Assembly: GCF_012396015.1 (NCBI RefSeq)
Contig: NZ_JAAXOQ010000025.1
Span: 1-64,000, forward strand
Direction of reading: 5' to 3'
Length of the DNA stretch: 64,000 nt
Origin: Tsukamurella spumae
GTDB taxonomy: Bacteria; Actinomycetota; Actinomycetes; Mycobacteriales; Mycobacteriaceae
Shown here: piece after piece, positions 17,383-29,550 of the stretch
Layout: every line of letters begins with the position of its first letter
How positions within the stretch are numbered: position 1 is the stretch's first letter
The notes under the pieces: model-generated
Told to the model about the DNA's origin: nothing
Seen by the model: the letters and a program-made list of their open reading frames with translations, nothing else
The model's database searches: none
Made by a program: the position numbers and the translations under genes

Positions 17383-18210
17383 GTGACTTCCAGCATCTCC
17401 GAGGACCTGACGCTCGCCATCGATAAGGCGCTGCCGGACATCCGCGCGGCCTACGTCGAGGCCGGCGATGCGTGGCAGCCGCACGATTACATCCCGTGGG
17501 ACGACGGCCGCAACTACGCCTTCCTCGGCGGCGAGGACTTCACCCCCGGTGACGTCAAGGTCGACGAGGTGGTCAGCAACGGCCTCATCCTGGGCCTGCT
17601 GACCAAGGACCACCTGCCGTCCTTCCACCGCCTGCTCGCGCAGCACCATCTCATCGAGTCGGACTGGGGCAAGTTCGTCGGCCACTGGACCGCGGAGGAG
17701 AACCGGCACGGCATCGCGCTGCGCGATCACGTCGTGGTCAGCCGCACGTGCGATGTCGAGCAGCTGGAGATGTGGCGACTCGAGTCCGTGACTCGCGGGT
17801 ACCGGCAGTACGAGGGCACTCGCGCGGAGATCCAGGTCGCCGAGCAGATCGCCATGGTGATCGTGCACGAGGCGCTGTCGGCCGACTACTTCGACCGCCT
17901 CGCGGACTACGCCGAGAAGGTCGAGGGCACGCCCGCCGGCCTCGTCACGACGCTCCGCAAGGTGGCGAACGACGATCGCGTCCAGCAGCGGTACTGGACG
18001 GAGCTGCTCACCGTCGCGCTCGACGTCAACGAGGGGCACGTCAAGGAGGCCCTGCTGGGCCAGGCGCGCGCCGTGTCGCCGATCGGCGCCGAGACCGCCG
18101 ACGGGCTCGACGAGGCCCGCCGCATCGTCACCGAGGCCGGCATCAGCTCGCCCGAGCGGGACCGCGAGATCCTCAGCGGGCTGCTCTCGACGTGGGGCCT
18201 CGCGCTCTAA
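17383..18210 (+). CDS. desA2: acyl-ACP desaturase family protein DesA2
   Basis: A soluble ferritin-like desaturase family protein (275 residues) matching Rv1094 in sequence type and position. A first diiron motif is present (AEENRHG, Glu105/Glu106 and His109). At the place of the second E-x-x-H the sequence reads HEALSADYF, so the usual histidine is not evident. From memory, M. tuberculosis DesA2 also departs from the standard active site, and its exact reaction is debated. A role in mycolic acid precursor desaturation is inferred by orthology. GTG 17383 start. Confidence 0.85.
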   Translation: MTSSISEDLTLAIDKALPDIRAAYVEAGDAWQPHDYIPWDDGRNYAFLGGEDFTPGDVKVDEVVSNGLILGLLTKDHLPSFHRLLAQHHLIESDWGKFVGHWTAEENRHGIALRDHVVVSRTCDVEQLEMWRLESVTRGYRQYEGTRAEIQVAEQIAMVIVHEALSADYFDRLADYAEKVEGTPAGLVTTLRKVANDDRVQQRYWTELLTVALDVNEGHVKEALLGQARAVSPIGAETADGLDEARRIVTEAGISSPERDREILSGLLSTWGLAL

Positions 18211-18228
18211 GTCGTCACGAACTGTTAA

Positions 18229-18268
18229 CGAACGCGCCGCCCCGGGTCCCGCCCGGGCGGCGCGTTCG
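18229..18268 (+). terminator. terminator after desA2
   Basis: A 13-bp perfect stem CGAACGCGCCGCC/GGCGGCGCGTTCG (18229-18241 with 18256-18268) whose loop can pair further. It starts 18 bases after the desA2 stop and precedes the phoH2 leader promoter. Confidence 0.75.
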
Positions 18269-18272
18269 GCGT

Positions 18273-18278
18273 TAGTTT
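18273..18278 (+). promoter_or_regulatory. candidate -10 box of the phoH2 leader
   Basis: TAGTTT just after the desA2 terminator. A start near 18285 would give a leader of about 175 bases before phoH2. Confidence 0.35.
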
Positions 18279-18326
18279 GACGGTGACGGATTGCGGGGAA
18301 GCAGTTCGTCCCGGGAGGTTCCAACC

Positions 18327-18383
18327 GTGACAACACTCATCGTCGCGAGAGGGCCGGCCCCGGTCCTCGTCGTCGGGGCGTAG
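18327..18383 (+). CDS. 18-codon leader ORF rich in Leu, Ile and Val
   Basis: GTG 18327 is preceded by GGGAGG with 8 bases of spacing, a good ribosome site. The peptide reads MTTLIVARGPAPVLVVGA and ends at TAG 18381. Seven of 18 residues are Leu, Ile or Val, as in branched-chain amino acid attenuator peptides. The codons overlap GGCCGGCCCCGGTCC (18352-18366), which can pair with GGACCGGCCGGCC (18403-18415). The next gene is phoH2, not an ilv gene. It may be a regulatory uORF; a relation to the PhoAT antitoxin ORF described upstream of mycobacterial phoH2 is possible but not shown. Confidence 0.5.
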   Translation: MTTLIVARGPAPVLVVGA

Positions 18384-18461
18384 ACCGCGCACCGAGACGT
18401 TTGGACCGGCCGGCCGCAGCTACACGCGTGCGTGGGCGCCGCGCAGGCTAGGAGCGTCACC

Positions 18462-19769
18462 GTGTCTTTCCGCGAGACCCCCCGCACGTACGTGCTCGAC
18501 ACCTCCGTCCTGCTGTCCGATCCCTGGGCCATCACCCGCTTCGCCGAGCATGATGTCGTGCTCCCGCTCGTGGTGATCAGCGAACTCGAGGGCAAGCGCC
18601 ACCACGCCGAACTCGGCTGGTTCGCCCGCGAGTCGCTGCGCATGCTCGACGACATGCGCCTCGAGCACGGCCGCCTGGACCAGCCGATCCCCACGCCGGG
18701 CGGCGGCACGGTGCAAGTGGAGCTCAACCACATCGACCCGTCCGTCCTGCCGGTGGGCTTCCGCACCGAGACCAACGACTCCCGCATCCTCGCCTGCGCG
18801 CTGAACCTGCGCGCCGAGGGCCGGGACGTGGTGCTGGTGTCGAAGGACATCCCGCTGCGGGTGAAGGCGGGCGCCGTGGGCCTGCCCGCCGACGAGTACC
18901 GGGCGCAGGACGTGGTGACCTCCGGGTGGACGGGCATGGAGGAGCTCGAGGTCTCGCGCGAGGTGATCGACGCGCTGTTCGCGGGCGGGGTCGTCGATCA
19001 CGACGCCGCGCGGGAGCTTCCGTGCAACACGGGCGTGCGCCTGCTGGGCGGCACGTCCAGCGCGCTGGGCCGGGTGACCGCCGAGAAGCAGCTGCAGCTG
19101 GTGCGCGGCGACCGCGAGGCCTTCGGGCTGCACGGGCGCAGCGCGGAGCAGCGCGTCGCGCTCGATCTGCTGCTCGACGAGTCGGTGGGCATCGTCTCCC
19201 TCGGCGGCAAGGCCGGCACCGGCAAGTCCGCGCTGGCGCTGTGCGCGGGGCTCGAGGCCGTGCTGGAGAAGCGGACGCAGCGCAAGGTGGTCGTCTTCCG
19301 CCCCCTGTACGCCGTCGGCGGCCAGGACCTCGGCTACCTGCCCGGTTCCGAGAACGAGAAGATGGGGCCGTGGGCGCAGGCCGTCTACGACACCCTCGAC
19401 GGCCTCGCCTCGCCCGAGGTGATGGACGAGGTGATGGACCGCGGGATGCTGGAGGTGCTGCCGCTCACGCACATCCGCGGCCGGTCGCTCCACGACTCCT
19501 TCGTCATCGTCGACGAGGCGCAGTCCCTCGAGCGCAATGTTCTGCTGACGGTGCTCTCCCGGCTCGGCTCGGGTTCGCGGGTGGTGCTCACGCACGATGT
19601 CGCGCAGCGCGACAACCTGCGCGTCGGGCGGCACGACGGGGTCGCCGCGGTGATCGAGAAGCTCAAGGGCCACCCGCTGTTCGCGCACGTCACGCTCACC
19701 CGCTCCGAGCGCTCGCCCATCGCCGCCCTGGTCACCGAGATGCTGGAGGAGTTCGCGCCCGGAGCGTAG
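18462..19769 (+). CDS. phoH2: PhoH2: PIN ribonuclease fused to PhoH ATPase
   Basis: A 435-residue two-domain protein. The N-terminal PIN domain begins [11 protein letters not shown] (Asp13) with Glu41 and the TNDSRIL acid region. The C-terminal PhoH ATPase has Walker [10 protein letters not shown] (248-256) and Walker B IVDEAQ. Mycobacterial PhoH2 is described as an ATP-dependent RNA helicase and ribonuclease paired with a small upstream antitoxin. GTG 18462 follows AGGAG (18450-18454) with 7 bases of spacing, so unlike many neighbours this message has a real ribosome site. The gene matches Rv1095 in position. Confidence 0.93.
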   Translation: MSFRETPRTYVLDTSVLLSDPWAITRFAEHDVVLPLVVISELEGKRHHAELGWFARESLRMLDDMRLEHGRLDQPIPTPGGGTVQVELNHIDPSVLPVGFRTETNDSRILACALNLRAEGRDVVLVSKDIPLRVKAGAVGLPADEYRAQDVVTSGWTGMEELEVSREVIDALFAGGVVDHDAARELPCNTGVRLLGGTSSALGRVTAEKQLQLVRGDREAFGLHGRSAEQRVALDLLLDESVGIVSLGGKAGTGKSALALCAGLEAVLEKRTQRKVVVFRPLYAVGGQDLGYLPGSENEKMGPWAQAVYDTLDGLASPEVMDEVMDRGMLEVLPLTHIRGRSLHDSFVIVDEAQSLERNVLLTVLSRLGSGSRVVLTHDVAQRDNLRVGRHDGVAAVIEKLKGHPLFAHVTLTRSERSPIAALVTEMLEEFAPGA

Positions 19770-19779
19770 GCCCCGGTCC

Positions 19780-19818
19780 GTCGGGCCCGACGGTGCGCCG
19801 CGCACCGTCGGGCCCGAC
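19780..19818 (+). terminator. 18-bp perfect hairpin after phoH2
   Basis: Bases 19780-19797 and 19801-19818 are perfectly complementary around a 3-base loop. Each arm carries one copy of the GACGGTGC octamer. It lies 10 bases after the phoH2 stop and has no T run. Confidence 0.7.
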
Positions 19819-19866
19819 CCTCCGCGGGTAGGGCAGCCTAAGCCGGACACGGATGCGCAGGGGGAA

Positions 19867-19872
19867 TACCCT
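19867..19872 (+). promoter_or_regulatory. -10 box of class I fumarase
   Basis: TACCCT lies 7 bases before GTG 19880. Confidence 0.45.
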
Positions 19873-19879
19873 CGAAGGC

Positions 19880-21574
<1,695 letters not shown>

Positions 21575-21586
21575 CGCCGGTCCCGG

Positions 21587-22174
21587 TCAGGCCGGGCGGA
21601 GGATGGTCACCGCGAAGTCGGCGTCATCGTGCCAGGGCTTGACGTCCCAGGTCGCGAGGCGCAGATCGGTGCGCAGCCCGGCGTCCGTCGCGTAGGCGTC
21701 GAACCGCTCCGGGGTGAGCCCGCGGTTCGTGTGGAAGCCCACCACGGCGAAGCCGTCGTCGGTCAGGTGCTCCCGGAAGTTCCGCAGCACCGTCGTCTCC
21801 GTCCCCTCCGCCACGAAGACCATGACGTTCCCCGCGCAGACGATGGCGTCGAAGACGCCGTCCAGGTCCAGCTCGGCCAGGTCCTGGACCAGCCAGCGGG
21901 GACCCGGATGATCCTGCTCCGCCGCGGCGATGAGGACCGGGTCCACGTCGACGCCGGTCACGTCGTGGCCCACGGAATGCAGGTAGCCGCCGATCCGCCC
22001 CGGCCCGCACCCCGCGTCCAGGATCCGTGACCCGCGGCCCACCATCGCGTCCACCAGCCGCCCCTCGCCGGCCAGGTCCGCGCCCTCGCGCGCCATCGTC
22101 CGGAAGCGTTCGACGTACCACTCGCTGTGGCCGTCCTTGGTGTCGGTGAACCATCGCGGCGTGCTCATGCTCAT
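21587..22174 (-). CDS. class I SAM-dependent methyltransferase
   Basis: A 195-residue Rossmann methyltransferase with motif I ILDAGCGPGRIGG near residues 50-62, the acidic end of strand 2 (VTGVDVDP) and motif IV-like DAIVCAGN. The type is close to UbiE/Tam-like small-molecule methyltransferases; the substrate is unknown. ATG 22174 lies 7 bases after a minus-strand TAGGTT box whose first three bases are the stop codon of the kinase gene, so the gene can have its own promoter at the very end of the kinase ORF. A second ATG at 22168 is possible. It converges on the fumarase gene. Confidence 0.8.
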   Translation of the reverse strand: MSMSTPRWFTDTKDGHSEWYVERFRTMAREGADLAGEGRLVDAMVGRGSRILDAGCGPGRIGGYLHSVGHDVTGVDVDPVLIAAAEQDHPGPRWLVQDLAELDLDGVFDAIVCAGNVMVFVAEGTETTVLRNFREHLTDDGFAVVGFHTNRGLTPERFDAYATDAGLRTDLRLATWDVKPWHDDADFAVTILRPA

Positions 22175-22184
22175 ACCCTCGAAC

Positions 22185-23690
22185 CTACTTGCAAGGATTC
22201 GCGGCCTCTCCTGTGCCTGTGCCGTTGCGGAGAACACGAACGTAGACGCCGCGGTGCTGCAGGCCGTTGCACGCTGCCACGCTCGACGTGCCGTAGTCGA
22301 CGTAAGGAGTGTAGAAGGCCTCGCCGTTGTCGTCGGCGGAGCGGATCGAGCCACAGTTCAAGGCACCGCTGTAGAAGTACTCGGCGCCGGGATTTGTCGA
22401 CAACTGGTCGTTCACGAGGGTCCTGACGGCGGGGTTCGACTGCTCGATCGAACCCAGGACCAGGATGAACCGCCCGTCGCACGGTGGCCGGCTCACAGGT
22501 CGGGTGAGCCCGAGGTCACCGGAGCCGCGCGGCGGCGCAGACGACGCGGGGGCGACCGTGGTCGCCGGGGCGATCGCGGGCGCGGTCGGCGGCGCGGCCC
22601 TGACGGTCGACGAAGACATCGACGGAACGGTGCTCGATTCGATGGCCGGGGAGGCGGAGGTTCCCACGGAATCGGAGCGGCTGAGCATCACGGCCGTGCC
22701 GGCGACGACGGCGCCGACCACGAGGGCGGCGGCGACCGCGGTGGGGAGGCGCCACCTGAGCCGGCGGTGCTGCTCGGGGCGCGGCGACGGCAACGGAGTC
22801 GGCGCGATCATGGTCGGAGCATCGTGGGCGCCCGACGTGGGCGGTACGGCGCGGATGACCGTCGCCTCTGCCGGAGCCTGGGCGAGTTCGGCCGCGAACT
22901 CTCCAGCGCTCTGTGGGCGGTCGGCCGGGGAGGCGGCCATACCGCGGGCGATGGTGCGATCGACCGAAGGCGGGATGTCGGGGCGTCTGGTGGTCACCGG
23001 AACGACAGCGCCGTCCAGTGCAGCGGCGATCACGGCGGCGGGGCTGCTCCGGTCGAACGGTCGGGAGCCCGTCAGCAGCGCGTACGCGGTCGCGGCGAGC
23101 GAGTAGACATCCGCCCGCGAGTCGACCTCGTCTCCCCGGAGCTGTTCCGGCGCGGCGTAGGCGACGGAACCGATGGTCGTCCCGGTGGCGGTCAGATCGG
23201 ACGTGTCGTCGGCCGCGCGCGCGATCCCGAAGTCGGACAGCAGTGCACGCGAGGTGTCGAGCATGATGTTCGCGGGCTTCACATCCCGATGGAGGATGCT
23301 CCGCTGGTGAGCGAAGTCGAGAGCCGCAGCGGTGTCACGAACGATAGCCACGACCGTGTCGTACGGCAGGCCGCCGGGCGACTGCGCGAGACGAGCCGCC
23401 GCGTCGATCCCGTTGATGTACGGCATCGACAGCCACAGTCGCCCGTCTTCCTCGCCCCGGTCGAGAACCCCGACGATGTTGGGGTGATTGAGCGTGGCGG
23501 CGAGATCGGCCTCGCGGAGAAAGCGTTGCCGGAAGGACTCATCGGCCGCGAGGTGTGGTGGAAGGACCTTGATCGCATCGTGGCGAGGCAGCCGCGGATG
23601 CTGCGCCAGGTACACCTCTCCCATTCCGCCCACGCCGAGGCGACGCACGATCGTGTACCCGGCGAAGACCTCGCCCGGAGAAAAGGACAT
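22185..23690 (-). CDS. receptor-type Ser/Thr protein kinase (Pkn family)
   Basis: A 501-residue transmembrane kinase. The N-terminal Hanks-type catalytic domain has G-loop GVGGMGEVY (19-27), Lys41, HRDVKPAN (134-141), DFG (153-155) and APEQ. A single span lies at about 316-336. The external part is a Ser/Thr/Pro/Ala-rich linker followed by a C-terminal domain of about 100 residues with four cysteines (PPCDG, LNCGS, AACNG and the terminal CK), probably two disulfides. No PASTA repeats, so it is not PknB. The ligand is unknown. GGGAGG precedes ATG 23690. Confidence 0.9.
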   Translation of the reverse strand: MSFSPGEVFAGYTIVRRLGVGGMGEVYLAQHPRLPRHDAIKVLPPHLAADESFRQRFLREADLAATLNHPNIVGVLDRGEEDGRLWLSMPYINGIDAAARLAQSPGGLPYDTVVAIVRDTAAALDFAHQRSILHRDVKPANIMLDTSRALLSDFGIARAADDTSDLTATGTTIGSVAYAAPEQLRGDEVDSRADVYSLAATAYALLTGSRPFDRSSPAAVIAAALDGAVVPVTTRRPDIPPSVDRTIARGMAASPADRPQSAGEFAAELAQAPAEATVIRAVPPTSGAHDAPTMIAPTPLPSPRPEQHRRLRWRLPTAVAAALVVGAVVAGTAVMLSRSDSVGTSASPAIESSTVPSMSSSTVRAAPPTAPAIAPATTVAPASSAPPRGSGDLGLTRPVSRPPCDGRFILVLGSIEQSNPAVRTLVNDQLSTNPGAEYFYSGALNCGSIRSADDNGEAFYTPYVDYGTSSVAACNGLQHRGVYVRVLRNGTGTGEAANPCK

Positions 23691-23866
23691 CTCGCACCTC
23701 CCGGGAGGAATCTACTATCCGAACTGCGTGCACGAACGTCGGGCTCAGCGACATGGGCCATCGGTGACCTGCGGAAACCGGAATCCGGCACAGTCTGGGT
23801 TGAGTGTCGTGCGGGCATCGCGCGTACGCCGGCGCGACCCTCAGGTCTACTACGCCCAGTAGTGGG

Positions 23867-23872
23867 TACTGT
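23867..23872 (+). promoter_or_regulatory. -10 box of the small membrane protein gene
   Basis: TACTGT lies 7 bases before ATG 23880. Confidence 0.45.
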
Positions 23873-23879
23873 CGAAGCC

Positions 23880-24191
23880 ATGACGAACATCATCGACCGG
23901 ATCGGAACGGCGCCGATCGCGGCTGCGGGGCTCGTGGGGGGCTACTACGTGGCGCGGGAGACGGGGAACCGTCCGCTCGGCGGCGTCGTGCTCGCGGCGG
24001 CGGGCGCCGCGGTCGCGCAGGGCTGGTACGCGAAGGGCGGGGCGGGCACGGCCGCCGCTCTCGGTGCGATCTACCTGGGCGGATTCGGCGCGTCGCACCC
24101 GCTGGCGAAGAAGATCGGCGCGTGGCCGTCGGTCCTGGGCGTGGCGGCGGTCGCCGCGGGCGCGTCCTACGTGCTCGTCGATCGTCGCTGA
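23880..24191 (+). CDS. small hydrophobic membrane protein
   Basis: A 103-residue protein made almost entirely of Gly/Ala/Val-rich hydrophobic stretches, about three membrane spans (near 10-25, 34-60 and 80-98), with a short basic end. No family recognised. It diverges from the kinase gene with a 189-base gap and is followed 40 bases later by the lipoprotein gene, which has its own -10 box. Probably leaderless. Confidence 0.65.
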   Translation: MTNIIDRIGTAPIAAAGLVGGYYVARETGNRPLGGVVLAAAGAAVAQGWYAKGGAGTAAALGAIYLGGFGASHPLAKKIGAWPSVLGVAAVAAGASYVLVDRR

Positions 24192-24219
24192 CCCGAGGTG
24201 CCCGGGCTCGGCGACGGGC

Positions 24220-24225
24220 TATCCT
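24220..24225 (+). promoter_or_regulatory. -10 box of the lipoprotein gene
   Basis: TATCCT lies 6 bases before GTG 24232. Confidence 0.5.
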
Positions 24226-24231
24226 CAGCGA

Positions 24232-24796
24232 GTGAGATTGAGAACAAGTTTCACTGCACTGATCTGTACAGCCGCTGTCGCGATCGCCGGCTGCGGCGCA
24301 CGGGCGGCCTCCTCGAACGACGCGCACCCGGGCTCGCTCAGCGTGGCGGCGGCGACACTCACGCCCGCGGAGTACGCCGGCGCGACGCCCACGGGCACGC
24401 CGCTCTACGCCCGCCTGGCCAGCTCCAGCGCCGTCGGCGACACGGGTCAGGCCCTGACCGCGACCCTCGCGGGCACCACCTACCGCAGCGCGACCGGCGT
24501 CTGGATCGGCTGCGAGGGCACCGCGGCGGCCGCCGTCTACCGGCTCGGCGGCGAGTTCGCGAAGCTCACGGGAGTCCTGGGGCTCCAGCCGCACACCCCG
24601 CGGGCCCTGCGGGTGCGCGTCCTGGTCATCGTCGACGGCGCGACGAAGCTGGCCACCACCCTCGCGCGCGACGACGCGCCGCAGACCGTCTCGATCCCGC
24701 TCGACGGTGCGCGATCGGTCACCGTCTCCGCCTTGGCCACCGGCGGCGAGTGCGCGCCCGCCCCGGCGCCCTACGGCGCCATCGGCGCCGCGAGCC

Positions 24797-24804
<8 letters not shown>
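24232..24804 (+). CDS. lipoprotein with NPCBM-like carbohydrate-binding domain
   Basis: A 190-residue exported protein with signal peptide and lipobox IAGC, so anchored to the outer face of the membrane. Its central part ([55 protein letters not shown]) follows the pattern of the NPCBM beta-sandwich: a phased F/Y-x-x-L-x-G strand, a DG turn and a final I-x-L-x-G-A strand. NPCBM domains usually flank glycosidases; here it is alone. Sugar binding is inference. The last 8 bases overlap the end of convergent fumC. Confidence 0.65.
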
Positions 24805-26215
<1,411 letters not shown>

Positions 26216-26229
26216 ACCTTAGAAACGTA

Positions 26230-26261
26230 CTCGGGCCCCGAGAATGTTCCCAGGGCCCGAG
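26230..26261 (-). terminator. terminator after glpX
   Basis: CTCGGGCCC (26230-26238) pairs with GGGCCCGAG (26253-26261), a 9-bp perfect stem 16 bases past the glpX stop. Confidence 0.65.
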
Positions 26262-26276
26262 AAGAAGATCGACGTC

Positions 26277-27284
26277 TCAGTCGAAGATCTGCGCGTAGGT
26301 CTTGAGCTTGGTCAGGCGGTGCGTCGCGTCCACGATCCGGACGGTGCCCGAGCGGCTGCGCATGACGATCGACTGGGTGGTGGCGCCGTCGGCGCGGTAC
26401 CGCACGCCGCGGAGCAGGTCACCGTCGGTGACGCCGGTCGCGGCGAAGTAGACGTGCTCGCCCCGCACGAGATCGGTCGTGCCGAGCACGACGCTCGGGT
26501 CGATGCCCAGGTCCGCGAGCCGCTGGTGCTCGGTGTCGTTCGACGGTGCCAGGGTCGCCTGGATCTCCCCGCCCATGCACCGCAGGGCCGCGGCGGCGAT
26601 GATGCCCTCGGGAGTGCCGCCGATGCCGACGAGGATGTCGGTCTTGGCCTCGGGACGGGCGGCGGCGATGGCGCCGGCCACGTCACCGTCGGAGATGAGG
26701 CGCACGATGGCGCCGGTGGCGCGGATGTCGGCGATGAGCTGGTCGTGCCGGGGGCGGTCGAGCACCGTCAGGGTGACATCGCTGACCTTGATGCCCTTGG
26801 CCTTGGCGACCTTGGCGATGTTGTCGGCGATCGGGGCGTTGATGTCGATGACGCCGGCCGCTTCGGGGCCCACGGCGATCTTGTTCATGTAGAACACCGC
26901 CGACGGGTCGTACATCGCGCCGCGTTCGGAGACGGCGAGCACGGCGATGGAGCCGGGCATGCCCTTGGCCATGAGGGTGGTTCCGTCGACGGGGTCCACG
27001 GCGACGTCGGTGGACGGGCCGAAGCCGTTGCCGACCTCCTCGCCGTTGTAGAGCATGGGGGCTTCGTCCTTCTCGCCCTCGCCGATCACCACCACGCCGC
27101 TCATCGAGACGGTGGAGACGAGCTGGCGCATCGCGTCGACCGCGGCACCGTCGCCGGATTCCTTCTGGCCGCGGCCCACCCAGCGGCCCGCGGCGAGCGC
27201 ACCGGCCTCGGTCACGCGCACCAGCTCCATGGCGAGGTTCCGGTCCGGGGCGATGGGATTCGCGTCGGTGTTGCTGTCGGACAT
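26277..27284 (-). CDS. glpX: class II fructose-1,6-bisphosphatase
   Basis: Dephosphorylates fructose 1,6-bisphosphate in gluconeogenesis. The 335-residue protein has the GlpX metal and phosphate motifs: [50 protein letters not shown], and the [20 protein letters not shown] segment. It matches Rv1099c. ATG 27284 is chosen; further upstream the frame is antisense to the DUF4245 gene. It lies divergent to the DUF4245 gene, as in mycobacteria. Confidence 0.96.
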   Translation of the reverse strand: MSDSNTDANPIAPDRNLAMELVRVTEAGALAAGRWVGRGQKESGDGAAVDAMRQLVSTVSMSGVVVIGEGEKDEAPMLYNGEEVGNGFGPSTDVAVDPVDGTTLMAKGMPGSIAVLAVSERGAMYDPSAVFYMNKIAVGPEAAGVIDINAPIADNIAKVAKAKGIKVSDVTLTVLDRPRHDQLIADIRATGAIVRLISDGDVAGAIAAARPEAKTDILVGIGGTPEGIIAAAALRCMGGEIQATLAPSNDTEHQRLADLGIDPSVVLGTTDLVRGEHVYFAATGVTDGDLLRGVRYRADGATTQSIVMRSRSGTVRIVDATHRLTKLKTYAQIFD

Positions 27285-27420
27285 GGGGGATCCTCCATTG
27301 ATCTCGATGCGCGCGGCGGGCGCGGCGGGGCCTCGACGCCGATTCTTCCATGCCGGGCCCGGCCGGGGTTCGGCTATGCCGCCTCCGACGGTGCGCGGCG
27401 CCTTCGGGATACTGGACGGC

Positions 27421-28047
27421 GTGGCTGAGAAACCCCGCATCCTGCAGAGCCGTCGCGACCTGGTGTTCACGATGGTCCCGTTGCTGGTGCTGTGCCTGAT
27501 CGTGTTGTTCGCGTCGGGCAACTTCAAGCTCGGCTTCGGCGCCGATCCGAAGGACGAGACGGTCCCGGCCATCAACCCGCAGGGCGTGTACGAGGTCTCG
27601 GCCCAGTCGCTCGGTTTCCCCGTCCGGATGCCCGGTGGTGCGGGTGTGGTCGACGGGGTTCCCGACGGCTGGAAGGCGACCGCCACCCGCGACGACGACG
27701 TGACCGGCGGCACGGTCTTCTCCGTCAACTACCTGACGCCCGAGAAGAACTCGCTGCAGCTCTCGCAGTCCGGATCGCCCGTCGAGGCGGTCGTCGCGTC
27801 CGTCTACGGCTCGAAGGCCAAGCCCTCGGGCAGCGTCCCCGTCGGGGATCGGACCTGGGAGGTCTACGGCCCGAACGACAAGAACCGCAGCGCCTGGGTG
27901 CTCCAGCTCGACGGTGCCGTGATCGTCGTGTTCGGCAGCGGCACGGTGCCGCGGTTCACCGAGCTCGCGTCCGCGGTCCAATCCCAGGCGCCGCTGCCGC
28001 GCACCCGGGAACAGGCCCCCGCGGCACCGTCGGCCGGGCCGAAGTAG
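27421..28047 (+). CDS. DUF4245 membrane-anchored protein (Rv1100-like)
   Basis: A 208-residue protein with one N-terminal span (about 15-32, [19 protein letters not shown]) and an extracytoplasmic domain with a repeated mixed alpha/beta pattern ([56 protein letters not shown]). It corresponds to DUF4245 and to Rv1100 in position. Function unknown. GTG 27421 follows GATACT at 9 bases; the ten bases just before the start are identical to those before mca, perhaps by chance. Confidence 0.82.
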   Translation: MAEKPRILQSRRDLVFTMVPLLVLCLIVLFASGNFKLGFGADPKDETVPAINPQGVYEVSAQSLGFPVRMPGGAGVVDGVPDGWKATATRDDDVTGGTVFSVNYLTPEKNSLQLSQSGSPVEAVVASVYGSKAKPSGSVPVGDRTWEVYGPNDKNRSAWVLQLDGAVIVVFGSGTVPRFTELASAVQSQAPLPRTREQAPAAPSAGPK

Positions 28048-28048
28048 G

Positions 28049-28261
28049 TCACTGCTCGCCGTCGGCGATGGCCCTCTCGATCCGGGCCCGCGCGCCGGCG
28101 AGGTGCTCCTCGCAACGCTTGGCCAGCGCCTCGCCGCGCTCCCACAGCTGCAGCGACTCGTCGAGGTCGATCCCGCCCTGTTCGAGCAGCTTCACCACGA
28201 CGGTCAGCTCGTCGCGGGCCTGCTCGTAGCCGAGCTCGGCCACCGGTGTCTCGTCGCTCAT
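28049..28261 (-). CDS. xseB: exodeoxyribonuclease VII small subunit
   Basis: A 70-residue helical subunit that binds along the XseA coiled coil; together they degrade single-stranded DNA to short oligonucleotides. It has the family pattern [27 protein letters not shown] and [13 protein letters not shown] 28261 overlaps the xseA stop as ATGA. It converges on the DUF4245 gene with one base between the stops. Confidence 0.95.
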   Translation of the reverse strand: MSDETPVAELGYEQARDELTVVVKLLEQGGIDLDESLQLWERGEALAKRCEEHLAGARARIERAIADGEQ

Positions 28262-29550
28262 CCCTCATCCTCGGTTCGTACGGAGATCTTCGTCACGCCC
28301 ATCACGGCCGTGTTGGCGGCACCGTCGGGCACCCGGACCCGCAGTTGCGAGCCGGGCGCGAGGTCGTCGATGCTGCGCACGACGGGGTTCTCGCCGTCGG
28401 GCGTGATCTTCTGGACCACGGCGTAGCCGCGGGCCATCGTCGCCGCGGGGCCGAGCGTCGTCAGGCGCGCGGCCAGGTGCCGCACCCCGTCGGATTCCCG
28501 GTCGACGGTGCGCCGCACGTCCCGCCGGGCATCGCGCAGCAGGCGCTCGATCTCGGCGGACCGGTCGTCGACGAGCCGCATCGGGTGCGCGAACACCGGC
28601 CGCGAGCGCAGCGCCTCGAGGGTGTGCGCCTCGCGCGAGACCCAGCCGCGCAGGGCCGCGGCCGCGCGGGAACGCAGCTCGGCGATCCGCGCGAGCTCGG
28701 AGACGACGTCGGGCACGACGCGCTTCGCGGCGTCGGTGGGGGTCGCGGCGCGCACGTCGGCGGCGAAGTCGCACAGCGGGTTGTCGGGCTCGTGGCCGAT
28801 CGCGGAGACGATCGGGGTCCGGGCCGCGTGCACGGCCCGGCAGAGGGCCTCGTCGGAGAAGGGCAGCAGGTCCTCCACGCTGCCGCCGCCGCGGGCCATG
28901 ATGATGACATCGACCTCGGGGTCGGCGTCCAGCGTGCGCAGCGCCGTGACCAGCTGCGGGACCGCGGTCGAGCCCTGCACCGTGGCGTACTCGGCGCGGA
29001 TCCGCACGTCGGGCCAGCGGCCCTCGGCGATCGACCGCACATCGCGCTCGGCCGCGCTGGCCCGGGCGGTGACCAGGCCGACGGTGCGCGGCAGGAACGG
29101 TAGGGGCCGCTTGAGTCGCGGGTCGAACAGGCCCTCGGCGTGCAGCAGCTGCCGCAGCCGTTCGATGCGGGCCAGCAGCTCGCCCACGCCGACGGCGCGG
29201 ATCTCCGTGATCCGCAGCGAGAGGCTGCCACGTCCGGCCCAGTAGGTGAACTTGCCGCGCACGATCACCTGCGTGCCCTCGTTCAGGGGCACCTCGGACC
29301 GGTCCAGCACGGCCGGCAGGCAGGTGACCTGGAGCGAGACATTCGCCGACGGGTCGCGCAGGGTGAGGAAGGCGGTGCCGCCGCCGCGGCGGTTGAGCTG
29401 GGTGATCTGGCCCTCGACCCAGACCTCGCCGAGCCGGTCGATCCACTGCCCGATCTTCATCGAGACCACGCGCACGGGCCACGGGTGTTCGGCGGTCGAC
29501 GGTCCGCCGGAGGAGGGGCCTGCCGTCGCGCCGGTTCCGGGTGCGGTCAC
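28258..29550 (-). CDS. xseA: exodeoxyribonuclease VII large subunit
   Basis: The catalytic subunit of the single-strand exonuclease used in repair. A 430-residue protein: N-terminal OB-fold ([22 protein letters not shown]), then the nuclease core with [32 protein letters not shown] and [24 protein letters not shown], then a helical extension. GTG 29550 is part of a GTGA overlap with the upstream Rv1109c-like gene; the other end overlaps xseB as ATGA. The three genes form one coupled unit. Confidence 0.96.
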   Translation of the reverse strand: MTAPGTGATAGPSSGGPSTAEHPWPVRVVSMKIGQWIDRLGEVWVEGQITQLNRRGGGTAFLTLRDPSANVSLQVTCLPAVLDRSEVPLNEGTQVIVRGKFTYWAGRGSLSLRITEIRAVGVGELLARIERLRQLLHAEGLFDPRLKRPLPFLPRTVGLVTARASAAERDVRSIAEGRWPDVRIRAEYATVQGSTAVPQLVTALRTLDADPEVDVIIMARGGGSVEDLLPFSDEALCRAVHAARTPIVSAIGHEPDNPLCDFAADVRAATPTDAAKRVVPDVVSELARIAELRSRAAAALRGWVSREAHTLEALRSRPVFAHPMRLVDDRSAEIERLLRDARRDVRRTVDRESDGVRHLAARLTTLGPAATMARGYAVVQKITPDGENPVVRSIDDLAPGSQLRVRVPDGAANTAVMGVTKISVRTEDEG

